Notes under the pieces: generated by a model
What the model saw: only the letters and a program-made list of their open reading frames with translations
Databases searched by the model: none
Told to the model about the DNA's origin: nothing
Translations under genes and position numbers: made by a program
From: Endozoicomonas arenosclerae
GTDB taxonomy: Bacteria > Pseudomonadota > Gammaproteobacteria > Pseudomonadales > Endozoicomonadaceae
Assembly: GCF_001562015.1 (NCBI RefSeq)
Contig: NZ_LASA01000054.1
Location: 25,377-89,376 of the forward strand
Length of the DNA stretch: 64,000 nucleotides
Direction of reading: 5' to 3'
In this document: piece after piece, positions 25,570-33,374 of the stretch
Position numbering within the stretch: the first letter of the stretch is position 1
Layout: each line of letters opens with the position of its first letter

Positions 25570-26219
25570 GCCAACAAAAAGGCATGACTCGCTGGAATGA
25601 CTTTAACGATGCTACCGACCAGGGCAGCTACGATGTCATCCCCTCAGGCACTCTGGTCAAAGTTCGTATGACCCTCAAGCCTGGTGGTTATGACAATCCC
25701 GATATGGGCTGGACCGGCGGCTATGCCACTTGTGGTGATACCGGAGCCATCTACCTCAACGCTGAGTTTACGGTGTTGGAAGGCCAGTACGCCAAACGCA
25801 AAGTCTGGTCGTTGATCGGTATGCACAGTCCCAAAGGGCCGGAGTGGGAGAGCATGGGTCGGTCTTTTGTTCGGGGTATTCTGCAGTCCGCTCGCAATAT
25901 TAAGGCAGAAGATAACAGCCCACCGGCTTATAAAGCTCGACAGCTGCAGTCTTTGTCCGAGCTGGATGGCATTGAGTTTGTGGCCAAGGTGAGCACTGAG
26001 AAAGACCAGTACGACGAGCCCAAGAATGTCATCAAGCAGGCTATTACTCCGGAGCACAAGCAGTATGCACAGTTGATGTTCGGTCAGACGGCTCCTCAAA
26101 CCAACCAGCCCTCTAATCAACAGGGCAGTCCTTCCCATGCACAGTTGCAGTCTCAGTTGTACAGTCCTCCGGATCAGGCACCTCATCCGGCGGACAGCTA
26201 CAACAACCAATGGGATTAA
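25566..26219 (+). CDS. Phage ssDNA-binding-like protein
   Basis: A 217-residue protein with an OB-like beta-rich core (about 20-145: GTLVKVRMTLKPG, AIYLNAEFTVLEGQYAKRKVW, DGIEFVAKVSTEKDQ) and a disordered Gln/Pro/Asn-rich C-terminal tail ending NNQWD. The architecture mirrors SSB proteins, whose acidic tail recruits partners. The assignment is from pattern and its place between the ATPase and primase-helicase genes. Confidence 0.6.
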   Translation: MSQQKGMTRWNDFNDATDQGSYDVIPSGTLVKVRMTLKPGGYDNPDMGWTGGYATCGDTGAIYLNAEFTVLEGQYAKRKVWSLIGMHSPKGPEWESMGRSFVRGILQSARNIKAEDNSPPAYKARQLQSLSELDGIEFVAKVSTEKDQYDEPKNVIKQAITPEHKQYAQLMFGQTAPQTNQPSNQQGSPSHAQLQSQLYSPPDQAPHPADSYNNQWD

Positions 26220-26270
26220 GGACCTGATGCCCATCAGCCGGTGGGCTTTTCCCCGACAGGGACTGTAACG

Positions 26271-28379
26271 ATGAACAATAAATGGCTTGATTTTAATGAT
26301 GCGCCTGAGCAGAACTCGGCTCAGACGCTGGACGCGGAAGAAGTCAAACGACGTATTCAGGAGCGTGTACCAGAGTATCTGGCTTGGCTGTTTCCCAATG
26401 GCAAAAAACGAGGGCAGAAGTTTGTGCTGGGCAACGTCCAGGGCAAGAAAGGCAAAAGTCTGGAAGTGGAACTTGGCAGTGGGCTCTGGCACGACTTTGA
26501 AAGTGGTGAAGGCGGCGACATTATCAGCCTCACCGCAGCACACCAGAAGCTGGATGCACAAAGGGATTTCCCCGAAGTCATCCGGTTTATGGCGGACTGG
26601 CTAGGTATGCCTTCATTCACGCCACCAGCTACTGCCAGTCACCAGGATGAGTATGAAGACCTGGGGCATCATACCGGCAAGTGGGACTATCACGATGCTG
26701 ATGGCAATCTGATTGCTTGTGTCTACCGCTACGATACTCCCGATGGTAAAGAATTCCGGCCTTGGGATGTCAAAGCCCGAAAAACCAAGGCACCCAATCC
26801 CAGACCGCTGTATAACCAGCCGGGCATCAAGGTAGCGGACGAAGTACTGCTGGTGGAGGGAGAAAAAGCCGCACAGGCACTGATTGAAAAAGGTTACTGC
26901 GCCACCACCGCTATGAACGGGGCCAAGGCTCCTACCGATAAAACCGACTGGTCGCCTCTTAAAAACAAGCGGGTATTGATCTGGCCGGATAATGATGAAA
27001 CCGGGCTTGTTTATGCCCAACAGGCAGCGCAGGCCATTTCAGATGCAGGGGCGGCATCAGTCATCATCCTGAAGCCACCCGAGGGACAACCCGAGAAGTG
27101 GGATGCTGCGGATGCAGTCGCTGAAGCCTTTGATATTCGACACTGGATGATCACAACCCGTCGTAAGACGATTAAAGAGTCCGTGCCAGTCTATCGTTTT
27201 GGTGAGCTGCTGGATGACGGGTCACCCATGCCAGAAGATTTGTTGTCCCCCAGGATACTGACGCCTGGTGGCATGTTGGTACTGGGTGGTGCGCCCAAGG
27301 TTGGCAAGAGTGACTTCCTGCTGAATTTGCTTGCTCATATGTCTGCAGGATTGACCTTTCTGGATATGCGACCCAGTCGGCCCCTGAAAGTCTTTTATCT
27401 ACAGGCAGAAGTGCAATACCACTATCTTCGTGAACGAGTAAAGCAGCTGCCCCTCAAGGACTTCCAGCTCACCCGAGTTCGAGAGAACCTAGTGATGACG
27501 GCCCGGTTAAAACTGATTCTCAATGCGGTAGGTTTACCCATTATTGCCAGAGCTATCCGGCAAGCCTTCCCTGAAGGTCCGGATGTTATCGTTATTGACC
27601 CCATCAGGAATGTCTTCGATCCCGGCCCGGATGGCAGCAGTGAGAATGATAACAACGCCATGCTGTTCTTTCTGAAGGATCGAGTTGAACAGCTGAGGGA
27701 TATCGTCAATCCGGATGCAGGGATCGTTCTGGTTCACCATACCCGCAAGATGAGTAAACGACAGCTGGAGGAAGACCCCTTTCAGGCACTCTCCGGCGCT
27801 GGCAGCTTGCGAGGCTACTATACCTCCGGGATGTTGCTGTTCAGACCAGAAGAGTTGGAACCTGAACGGATGCTGTATTACGAGCTGAGAAACGGCCCAT
27901 CCCCCAAGGCTCAGAGGATCATCAAGAAAGATGGGCAGTGGCGGGAAGCACCTCCCAATAGTATGCGTCTGGCAGGTGAAGAATTGGGCAAGAAGCATGA
28001 TGCAGAACGCATCAGAAAGCGGGAAGTGATCGTCAACCTGATCTACCAGGAAGCGCTGAAAGGCAGGGTCTTCACCGTTAACCAGTTCTCCGAACAGTTT
28101 GAAAACCAGCTGGGTTTGGGTGGCAAAACAACCATCTATGACCGGATTCAGGTACTGGCCACCAAGGGCTATATTAAGTTTTTCCGGGATTATGATGAGT
28201 ACAACCTGCCCGCTCCAAAGCGCAGCAAGCTCGGGTATTTATGTGTTGATGGTATGGCCTATGGGATGGAGGGTGAGGCGCTGTGCAGCATCAGGCCAAC
28301 GGATTTCAAATGCCCGAACACCGGTACATTGCTGCCTGTTGAAAACCCGGATGTGTGGGTTTATCAGGACTCTCTTTAG
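26271..28379 (+). CDS. Phage primase-helicase (TOPRIM plus RepA-type AAA ATPase)
   Basis: A 702-residue replication protein. The N-terminal part has a primase-like GLWHDFESGEGGDIISL block (about 73-90), a TOPRIM-like segment VLLVEGEKAAQALIEKGY (about 197-214) with its acidic partner WPDNDETG, and a C-terminal ATPase with Walker A GGAPKVGKSDF (about 341) and Walker B VIVIDPIRNVF. It would prime and unwind the phage origin. ATG 26271 with AGGGA ahead is preferred to the GTG ten codons upstream. An iteron-like region follows directly. Confidence 0.85.
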   Translation: MNNKWLDFNDAPEQNSAQTLDAEEVKRRIQERVPEYLAWLFPNGKKRGQKFVLGNVQGKKGKSLEVELGSGLWHDFESGEGGDIISLTAAHQKLDAQRDFPEVIRFMADWLGMPSFTPPATASHQDEYEDLGHHTGKWDYHDADGNLIACVYRYDTPDGKEFRPWDVKARKTKAPNPRPLYNQPGIKVADEVLLVEGEKAAQALIEKGYCATTAMNGAKAPTDKTDWSPLKNKRVLIWPDNDETGLVYAQQAAQAISDAGAASVIILKPPEGQPEKWDAADAVAEAFDIRHWMITTRRKTIKESVPVYRFGELLDDGSPMPEDLLSPRILTPGGMLVLGGAPKVGKSDFLLNLLAHMSAGLTFLDMRPSRPLKVFYLQAEVQYHYLRERVKQLPLKDFQLTRVRENLVMTARLKLILNAVGLPIIARAIRQAFPEGPDVIVIDPIRNVFDPGPDGSSENDNNAMLFFLKDRVEQLRDIVNPDAGIVLVHHTRKMSKRQLEEDPFQALSGAGSLRGYYTSGMLLFRPEELEPERMLYYELRNGPSPKAQRIIKKDGQWREAPPNSMRLAGEELGKKHDAERIRKREVIVNLIYQEALKGRVFTVNQFSEQFENQLGLGGKTTIYDRIQVLATKGYIKFFRDYDEYNLPAPKRSKLGYLCVDGMAYGMEGEALCSIRPTDFKCPNTGTLLPVENPDVWVYQDSL

Positions 28380-28405
28380 AAGTCAGAAATCGTCTGAAAA
28401 TGGCC

Positions 28406-28595
28406 TTTCAGAATTCGGCCAGATTTCAGAATTCGCAGAATTCAAAAAATTGAAATCTGGTTGAGAACTTATTTTTAAAAGGATTTCAAACGGTTATGCA
28501 GGCTTCTTAGAATTCAACTCAGGTTTTCCGAATTCTGGATTCCGAAGTCTGTAAGTAATTGTTTATTAAGCAATAATTTCTAGATTTCAGAATTC
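28406..28595. repeat. GAATTC-centred repeat cluster, candidate phage origin
   Basis: Six GAATTC palindromes occur at 28411, 28429, 28438, 28510, 28530 and 28590. Three are within the longer unit TTTCAGAATTC (28406, 28424, 28585). The stretch is AT-rich, non-coding and directly follows the primase-helicase gene, with a TATATATAAATATATA tract at its end. This resembles an iteron origin with an AT-rich unwinding element, which is inference. Confidence 0.6.
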
Positions 28596-28618
28596 AACAA
28601 CACCGTATATATAAATAT

Positions 28619-28656
28619 ATACAGGCGAGCCTCCTTCAGGTCGGCCTCGCCTGTAT
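28619..28656. repeat. Stem-loop before the DUF6362-like gene
   Basis: ATACAGGCGAG (28619-28629) pairs exactly with CTCGCCTGTAT (28646-28656) around a 16-base loop. It lies 24 bases before the next start codon and just after the AT tract; it could be a replication structure, an operator or a translation-control hairpin. Confidence 0.6.
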
Positions 28657-28680
28657 AACAAAACCACAGGAGGCGAAGTT

Positions 28681-29064
28681 ATGGAGTGCAAGGATGAACT
28701 GGCAAACCGTTATCGCGAAGCCTGGCTGGTGGCACGACGTGTGTCGTCAGGAATCAATCTCCGGTACTCCGCCTTCTGGCCGGAGATCAATCCCAATCGC
28801 TGGGAAGTTTATCAGGGTGAAGGCAAGTCCCTGAAGTTGCCCCAGCCTTCGGAGGACGAAGTCGACCGGATGGTGCAGTGCATGCGCTGGTTACGCTGGG
28901 TCAGCGAGGAGGAACGAAAGCTGATCTGGCTTCGTGCCTCGGGACTGCCCTGGCGAGTCATCGCTGAAGATCTGGGTGTGAACCGGAAGACACCGTACGC
29001 TCACTGGAGCAAAGCCATGAGTAAGATCTCCATCCATTTGGCCGGAGGACGTAACCCGGAGTAA
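28681..29064 (+). CDS. DUF6362-like phage protein with sigma-type HTH
   Basis: A 127-residue protein whose C-terminal half has the pattern EEERKLIWLRASGLPWRVIAEDLGVNRKTPYAHWSKAM, a helix-turn-helix like those of DUF6362 and region-4 sigma proteins. Such genes usually sit near phage late control or terminase regions and may act as late regulators. ACAGGAGGCGA gives a strong ribosome site. Confidence 0.68.
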   Translation: MECKDELANRYREAWLVARRVSSGINLRYSAFWPEINPNRWEVYQGEGKSLKLPQPSEDEVDRMVQCMRWLRWVSEEERKLIWLRASGLPWRVIAEDLGVNRKTPYAHWSKAMSKISIHLAGGRNPE

Positions 29065-29188
29065 CCCGAAGTAACGGGTAGTGTCTGGTTTTATCCGGGT
29101 AAATACAAAATAGAGGTGTTCTCAAGGGTTGGACACTTTTGCCAGATTTGACAAGAATTAAGGCTAACATCGAAGCGAAGTGCATCTG

Positions 29189-29219
29189 AACCTCACACCT
29201 CACTGGTCTGAGGTTTTTT
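29189..29219 (+). terminator. Terminator before the methyltransferase gene
   Basis: AACCTCA and TGAGGTT form a 7-bp stem around a 13-base loop and are followed by a run of T. It separates the HTH gene from the lysis-side operon. Confidence 0.65.
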
Positions 29220-29244
29220 AGTCTCTGGAAATCACGGAAGAATC

Positions 29245-30522
29245 ATGTCCAGAATCCTTGTCGAAGCCATCGAACATCGCTCAGTTGTCAGCCTGGTTCC
29301 CTACTCTAACAATGCCCGGACTCACTCCGATGAGCAGGTGAGCCAGATTGCCCGTTCCATCGAGGAGTTTGGTTTTGTGAATCCGGTGCTGGTGGGCAGT
29401 GATGATGTGATCGTAGCCGGACATGGTCGACTGATGGCGGCAAAACAGCTCGGAATGGAAACGGTGCCGGTGATCGTGCTGGGTCACTTGAGTGAGACCC
29501 AGCGTCGTGCGCTGGTGATTGCGGATAACCAGATTACGGCCAACTCAGGCTGGGACGAAGACTTGCTCAAGCAGGAACTGTCGGAGCTGGATGCTCTGGA
29601 TTTTGACCTTGACTTGATGGGGTTTTCCGATGAGGAACTCGAAGGACTTCTGCTGGTGGACGAAGCGGAAGGCCAAACCGATGACGATGAGATTCCTGAA
29701 CCGGAAGAGCATCCAGTGAGCCAGGCGGGTGATTTGTGGGTGTTAGGCGACCACCGGGTACTCTGTGGTAGTGCAACTGAACAGGCCGATGTGGAAACCC
29801 TGATGGCAGGCCAGCTGGCGGATATGGTGTTCACCGATCCGCCCTACAACGTCGATTACGCCAATCCTGAGAAAAATACCCAAGCCAAGAAGGATCGCCG
29901 GATCAAGAACGACAACCTGGGTTCTGAGTTCCATGCTTTCCTGCTGGCCGCCATGACCAACCTTCTTGGCGTCTGCAAGGGCGCAATTTATATCTGCATG
30001 TCGTCGTCTGAACTGGATACCTTGCAGAAAGCTTTCAGGGAGGCCGGAGGCAAGTGGTCCACGTTTATCATCTGGGCGAAGAATACCTTCACCCTGGGAC
30101 GTTCTGATTACCAACGCCAGTACGAACCGATCCTCTACGGCTGGAAGGAAGGCACTGATCACTTCTGGTGTGGTGCCAGAGATCAGGGCGATGTCTGGTT
30201 TTACAGCAAGCCTGCCAGGAATGATCTGCATCCCACCATGAAACCGGTGGAACTGGTGGAACGGGCCATTCGTAACTCTTCCAAGACCCACGATATTGTG
30301 CTGGATCTGTTTGGCGGTTCAGGTTCCACCCTCATCGCCTGTGAGAAGTCTCACCGCAGTGCCCGGCTGACTGAGCTTGATCCCAAATACGTGGACGTGA
30401 TTGTCCGTCGCTGGGAAGAGTACACCGGCAAGGAAGCTTACCTTGAATCCAACAATCTGACCTTTGCCCAGGTCAAGGAAGACCGTGATGGACGATCTCT
30501 CAAGGCGACTGGATCAGATTGA
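29245..30522 (+). CDS. ParB-like domain / DNA methyltransferase fusion
   Basis: A 425-residue bifunctional protein. Residues about 10-130 form a ParB/Srx N-terminal domain (VPYSNNARTHSDEQ, VIVAGHGRLMAAKQLG). From about 165 comes an amino-methyltransferase with catalytic DPPY (motif IV, about 199-202) before the AdoMet motif DLFGGSGSTLIACE (about 352), the beta-class order for N6-adenine or N4-cytosine methylation. No restriction gene is adjacent, so it is a solitary phage methyltransferase, probably shielding phage DNA or controlling genes. Confidence 0.9.
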   Translation: MSRILVEAIEHRSVVSLVPYSNNARTHSDEQVSQIARSIEEFGFVNPVLVGSDDVIVAGHGRLMAAKQLGMETVPVIVLGHLSETQRRALVIADNQITANSGWDEDLLKQELSELDALDFDLDLMGFSDEELEGLLLVDEAEGQTDDDEIPEPEEHPVSQAGDLWVLGDHRVLCGSATEQADVETLMAGQLADMVFTDPPYNVDYANPEKNTQAKKDRRIKNDNLGSEFHAFLLAAMTNLLGVCKGAIYICMSSSELDTLQKAFREAGGKWSTFIIWAKNTFTLGRSDYQRQYEPILYGWKEGTDHFWCGARDQGDVWFYSKPARNDLHPTMKPVELVERAIRNSSKTHDIVLDLFGGSGSTLIACEKSHRSARLTELDPKYVDVIVRRWEEYTGKEAYLESNNLTFAQVKEDRDGRSLKATGSD

Positions 30523-30763
30523 TTCTAAGCTCGACAAGCTGAGCGATGCAGTGTCTCGCCTGGCCATGATCGAGGAGCGGATCACTCACCAGACCAGCAA
30601 TCTTTCCCGTCAGGACGAACGCCTGGATGAGCAGGAGAAACGCCTTCGGCAGCTGGAGTTTCAGGCCAGTCGACGGGGCGTGATGCTTGGGTATATCGAG
30701 CGGTTTGGCTGGATCGTGCTGACTGCTGCTATTGGATTACTGTCTTACTTTCTTAAATCATAA
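30488..30763 (+). CDS. Small coiled-coil membrane protein, possible lysis accessory
   Basis: A 91-residue protein with an N-terminal coiled coil (about 1-62, heptads with LDQIDSKLDKLSDAVSRL) and one C-terminal transmembrane helix (about 70-88). ATG 30488 has AAGGAAG ahead; it overlaps the methyltransferase end by 35 bases. Placed just before the endolysin, it resembles small phage membrane proteins that accompany lysis genes. Confidence 0.7.
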   Translation: MDDLSRRLDQIDSKLDKLSDAVSRLAMIEERITHQTSNLSRQDERLDEQEKRLRQLEFQASRRGVMLGYIERFGWIVLTAAIGLLSYFLKS

Positions 30764-30779
30764 ACTCAGGGGATGAGTG

Positions 30780-31223
30780 ATGGGCAAGCGTAAGGAAACC
30801 AATTATATCGTCGTGCATTGCTCGGACACCCGAGCCAATCAGAACGTGACTTTTGACGACATCAAACGCTGGCACACTCTGGAGCGGGCCTTTCTGGATA
30901 TTGGTTACCACTGGGTGATCGAACGTGACGGTTCGGTGAAGCAGGGGCGTCCCATGGATGACTGGGGTGCTCATGCCAAAAGCCACAATCATGAGAGCGT
31001 GGGGATCTGCCTGGTGGGTGGCCTGGATGAACACAACCAACCGGAAGATAACTTTACTCCCGACCAGAAGCGAATGCTGAAGTTCCTGATCGCAGGCCAC
31101 CAGGCACTCTATCCAAACGCTGTCGTGCACGGTCACCACCACTTCAGCAAGGTCAAAACCTGCCCCAACTTTGATGTTCATCACTGGCTCAGGGCTGAGG
31201 GATTGTTGGGAGGCAAGCGGTGA
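30780..31223 (+). CDS. Endolysin: N-acetylmuramoyl-L-alanine amidase (T7 lysozyme type)
   Basis: A 147-residue amidase_2/PGRP-fold enzyme. The zinc ligands are in IVVHCSDTR (His), and in the C-terminal VVHGHHHFSKVKTCPNFDV (His and Cys), with the usual YHWVIERDGSV strand. It cleaves the amide between N-acetylmuramate and L-alanine. It has no signal peptide, so it needs the following holin to reach the cell wall. ATG 30780 with CAGGGG ahead is preferred to the GTG one codon earlier. Confidence 0.92.
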   Translation: MGKRKETNYIVVHCSDTRANQNVTFDDIKRWHTLERAFLDIGYHWVIERDGSVKQGRPMDDWGAHAKSHNHESVGICLVGGLDEHNQPEDNFTPDQKRMLKFLIAGHQALYPNAVVHGHHHFSKVKTCPNFDVHHWLRAEGLLGGKR

Positions 31224-31588
31224 GTCTGGCTGCCGCCATTCCGGTGATCGGGAAGGTCATCGACAAGCTCTTTCCAGATGCCAACAAAGCGCAGGAAGCC
31301 AAGGCTGAACTGACCCAGATGCTGCTCAACGGTGAGCTGGACGAACTGGAGCAACAGGCCGGAGTGATCAAGGCAGAAGCCCAGGGCGAAGGCTGGCTGC
31401 AACGAAGCTGGCGACCTATTGTGATGCTGGTCTTTACGGCATTGGTTGTGTGTCGCTGGATGGGCTGGTCGGCACCGAATCTCTCGGAAGAAGTGGAGCT
31501 GAAACTGTTCAGCATTATTCAGCTGGGCATTGGCGGATACATTGCCAGCCGGGGGGTGGAGAAGGTAACAAGAACATGGAAAGGCTGA
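31220..31588 (+). CDS. Holin (3TM, GTA-type)
   Basis: A 122-residue protein with an amphipathic N-terminus containing IPVIGKVIDKLFPDANKAQEAK, a WLQRSWRPIVML motif and two or three hydrophobic segments after about 63. This is the signature of the 3TM holin family also found in gene transfer agents. It begins with GTG, overlapping the endolysin stop by four bases. It would form the membrane lesion that releases the endolysin. Confidence 0.85.
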   Translation: MSLAAAIPVIGKVIDKLFPDANKAQEAKAELTQMLLNGELDELEQQAGVIKAEAQGEGWLQRSWRPIVMLVFTALVVCRWMGWSAPNLSEEVELKLFSIIQLGIGGYIASRGVEKVTRTWKG

Positions 31589-31761
31589 GACGTAATACAA
31601 GGCGATTTGAGGGTGGTTTTCTGAATGCAGGGAGCGTCCTTAAAACGATTAGAAAGCCTTATAGAAGGCTTCTGATGGGCGTTCCGGGGTCCCTGGGCAG
31701 TGTCTTCTAGTGCGGGTAGGCAGCAGCGCGGAATATCGCCAGCGACAGAGCGAAAATCGGA

Positions 31762-31888
31762 GTTGACACTTGGGTTGACAAGATCGGACTCAGCCCAGTG
31801 ATGACGGGGCTTTCCGGTGTCAACCAGTCAGTGGTTTTGTCAACTCATTGACCCCTATGATACGTTCAATTTGTCAACCGGGTTGACA
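31762..31888. repeat. Cluster of six GTTGACA/TGTCAAC elements, candidate packaging or operator site
   Basis: Forward GTTGACA occurs at 31762, 31774 and 31882; the complement TGTCAAC occurs at 31818, 31838 and 31872. The last two form a perfect 17-bp palindrome TGTCAACCGGGTTGACA (31872-31888), which also lies in the end of a minus-strand gene. The cluster sits between lysis and terminase genes, where lambdoid phages have cos. Although TTGACA resembles a -35 box, no -10 hexamers are spaced to match. Confidence 0.65.
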
Positions 31889-32220
31889 GCATTTAGGTCC
31901 ACTTTGAGCCACTGTTGGTTCTGGTGGCAGAGCAGCGTTTTGATTTTCAAGGATCGTGCTAATCCGCTCAGGTGATTGAAGCTGGGGCTGATGCGGGGTT
32001 GATGATTGAGCCAGTCTTCTCCCCAGTCTCGATGCAACGCTGAAGCTTGATTGTCTTTCAGGTAGTGCAGATCACCCAGCTGGATCAGGAAGATGGCTTC
32101 TGCCATGGTCCGGTAGCAGCGGTTGAGGCTGGGCAGGATATAGCGATCAGGATGGAGTAAACGGCAGGATAAAAAAGAGCCGCTGCTCAGTTTAACGGCC
32201 AGAATAATGGGCTCTCTCAT
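31855..32220 (-). CDS. Hypothetical cargo protein
   Basis: A 121-residue basic protein (MREPIILAVKLSSGSFLSC) of unknown family. It is the last gene of a four-gene minus-strand operon and overlaps its upstream neighbour by four bases. Its final codons run through the palindrome of the GTTGACA cluster, so that end is shared between coding and regulatory sequence. Confidence 0.55.
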   Translation of the reverse strand: MREPIILAVKLSSGSFLSCRLLHPDRYILPSLNRCYRTMAEAIFLIQLGDLHYLKDNQASALHRDWGEDWLNHQPRISPSFNHLSGLARSLKIKTLLCHQNQQWLKVDLNAVNPVDKLNVS

Positions 32221-32558
32221 GATTTAGGTCCCCACATGGAGAGGCTTTGCCAGCCACCGTCCTGCCAGTAATAAACGTATTCGGCTCCGGTTTCCCAGGC
32301 CAAGGTGATCAGATCTTGCAGGTTGTCGCTGTTGTGAGGTCGTATTTTGGCCCATGGCTCACCTTTATCCATGTAAGCATCAACGCCATCCTTGCTGATG
32401 GACGACAGGTCACCAAAATTCACAATGATTTTGGCATCCGCTTCGGTGGGGAAGTGTTCCTGTAGCACCTTTCCCACCAGATCCCCATCAAAGTGACAGT
32501 AGATGGAGCAATAGCGGCCGTCAGCCAGCCGCCTTGCAATGCGGGAGCGGGTGCTCAT
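32217..32558 (-). CDS. Hypothetical protein of a widespread phage family
   Basis: A 113-residue protein whose start MSTRSRIARRLADGRYCSIYCHFDG is typical of a common but uncharacterised phage and bacterial family with the pattern MSTRSxI...YCHxDG, later GDLSSI and a tail with YVYYWQDGGWQ. No function is known. It overlaps both neighbours by four bases (ATGA junctions). Confidence 0.65.
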   Translation of the reverse strand: MSTRSRIARRLADGRYCSIYCHFDGDLVGKVLQEHFPTEADAKIIVNFGDLSSISKDGVDAYMDKGEPWAKIRPHNSDNLQDLITLAWETGAEYVYYWQDGGWQSLSMWGPKS

Positions 32559-33034
32559 GCAGTTTCTCCGGCAAAGAGGGTATCCAGTCCGGCGGTGATT
32601 CGGTAAATGCGGTCCTTGCCCTCCAGTTTCTCGGATTCAATGGTTAGCCCCAGTCGTTTTTTCAGGGCTCCGGCCAGAGTGCCGCGCACCGTGTGCTGTT
32701 GCCAGCCGGTCTCTTTCATGATGTCGTGGATTGCAGCGCCTTCGGGTCGAGCCAGTAGCTTGATAACTCTGTGGAGTTTGGTGCCGGTGCGGATCTTGTC
32801 TTTGTGAGCCGGTTTGTTTTCCTCCGGCAATCCGATGGCGGCTCTTCCCTGAGGGCTGATGTCAAAGGTGTCGGCTTCTTTCAGGCGGATCAGAAAGCCC
32901 TTGCTGGTCAAACTGTCCAGCACTTTCTTTCGGGCACCGCCTTTCAGGGCGAGCATGGAGGCGTGGAAGGTGCCGGTCTCGGCAGCTTGCTTAAGCACAG
33001 TTTCTTGGGTGTTAGTGAGTTTTGTTGTTTTCAT
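32555..33034 (-). CDS. DUF3489-domain protein
   Basis: A 159-residue protein. The N-terminal region contains a degenerate winged helix (TNTQETVLKQAAETG, KKVLDSLTSKGFL) and the C-terminal 70 residues form DUF3489, a predicted winged helix with TKLHRVIKLLARPEGAAIHDIMKETGW and HTVRGTLAGALKKRLGL. DUF3489 genes often travel with serine-recombinase elements. ATG 33034 has AAGGAG in front; the longer frame is rejected. Confidence 0.8.
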   Translation of the reverse strand: MKTTKLTNTQETVLKQAAETGTFHASMLALKGGARKKVLDSLTSKGFLIRLKEADTFDISPQGRAAIGLPEENKPAHKDKIRTGTKLHRVIKLLARPEGAAIHDIMKETGWQQHTVRGTLAGALKKRLGLTIESEKLEGKDRIYRITAGLDTLFAGETA

Positions 33035-33053
33035 GGTGCTTCTCCTTTTGGGT

Positions 33054-33227
33054 TTATTGTTTTTGACCTTGTTGCAAGCCCAGCTGGTAAGCCTGTTCCA
33101 AGGCTCGTTTAACCTGCCAGACGGCAACCTCTTCAAAATCTTCTGGTGTGTTGCGGGTCTTGAGGGTGTCCATCATCAGGTTTTTTTGGGCGATGGCTTC
33201 CAGGGCTTGTTCGATCTTCTTGTTCAT
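33054..33227 (-). CDS. 57-residue DUF6900-like protein
   Basis: A small protein, MNKKIEQALEAIAQKN, followed by a MDTLKTRNT..DFEEVAVWQV..ALEQAYQLG pattern that resembles DUF6900 proteins found beside DUF3489. AGGACATG gives a modest ribosome site: AGGAAACAGGAC lies just upstream. It is the first gene of the minus-strand cargo operon. Confidence 0.6.
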   Translation of the reverse strand: MNKKIEQALEAIAQKNLMMDTLKTRNTPEDFEEVAVWQVKRALEQAYQLGLQQGQKQ

Positions 33228-33374
33228 GTCCTGTTTCCTTTTTGATGCTTGTTGGCGTTATGTACAGTTAGGCTCTATAACCGCTGGTTATCAAGAAAAT
33301 AGTATTAATAATCAATAGCTTGTCGGACACAGGAGGACTTATCCGGCCACAGCGGGACAGAGGAGGTGATACCG

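Noticed and set aside
28406..28595. CRISPR array
   Set aside because: Repeats are short palindromes at irregular spacing with no spacer structure; no cas genes are present.
29245..30522. Restriction-modification system
   Set aside because: Only a methyltransferase is present; neighbouring genes are lysis and regulatory genes, not an endonuclease.
31762..31888. GTTGACA repeats as -35 promoter boxes
   Set aside because: TTGACA is embedded, but I found no -10 hexamer at 16-18 bases from any copy on either strand.
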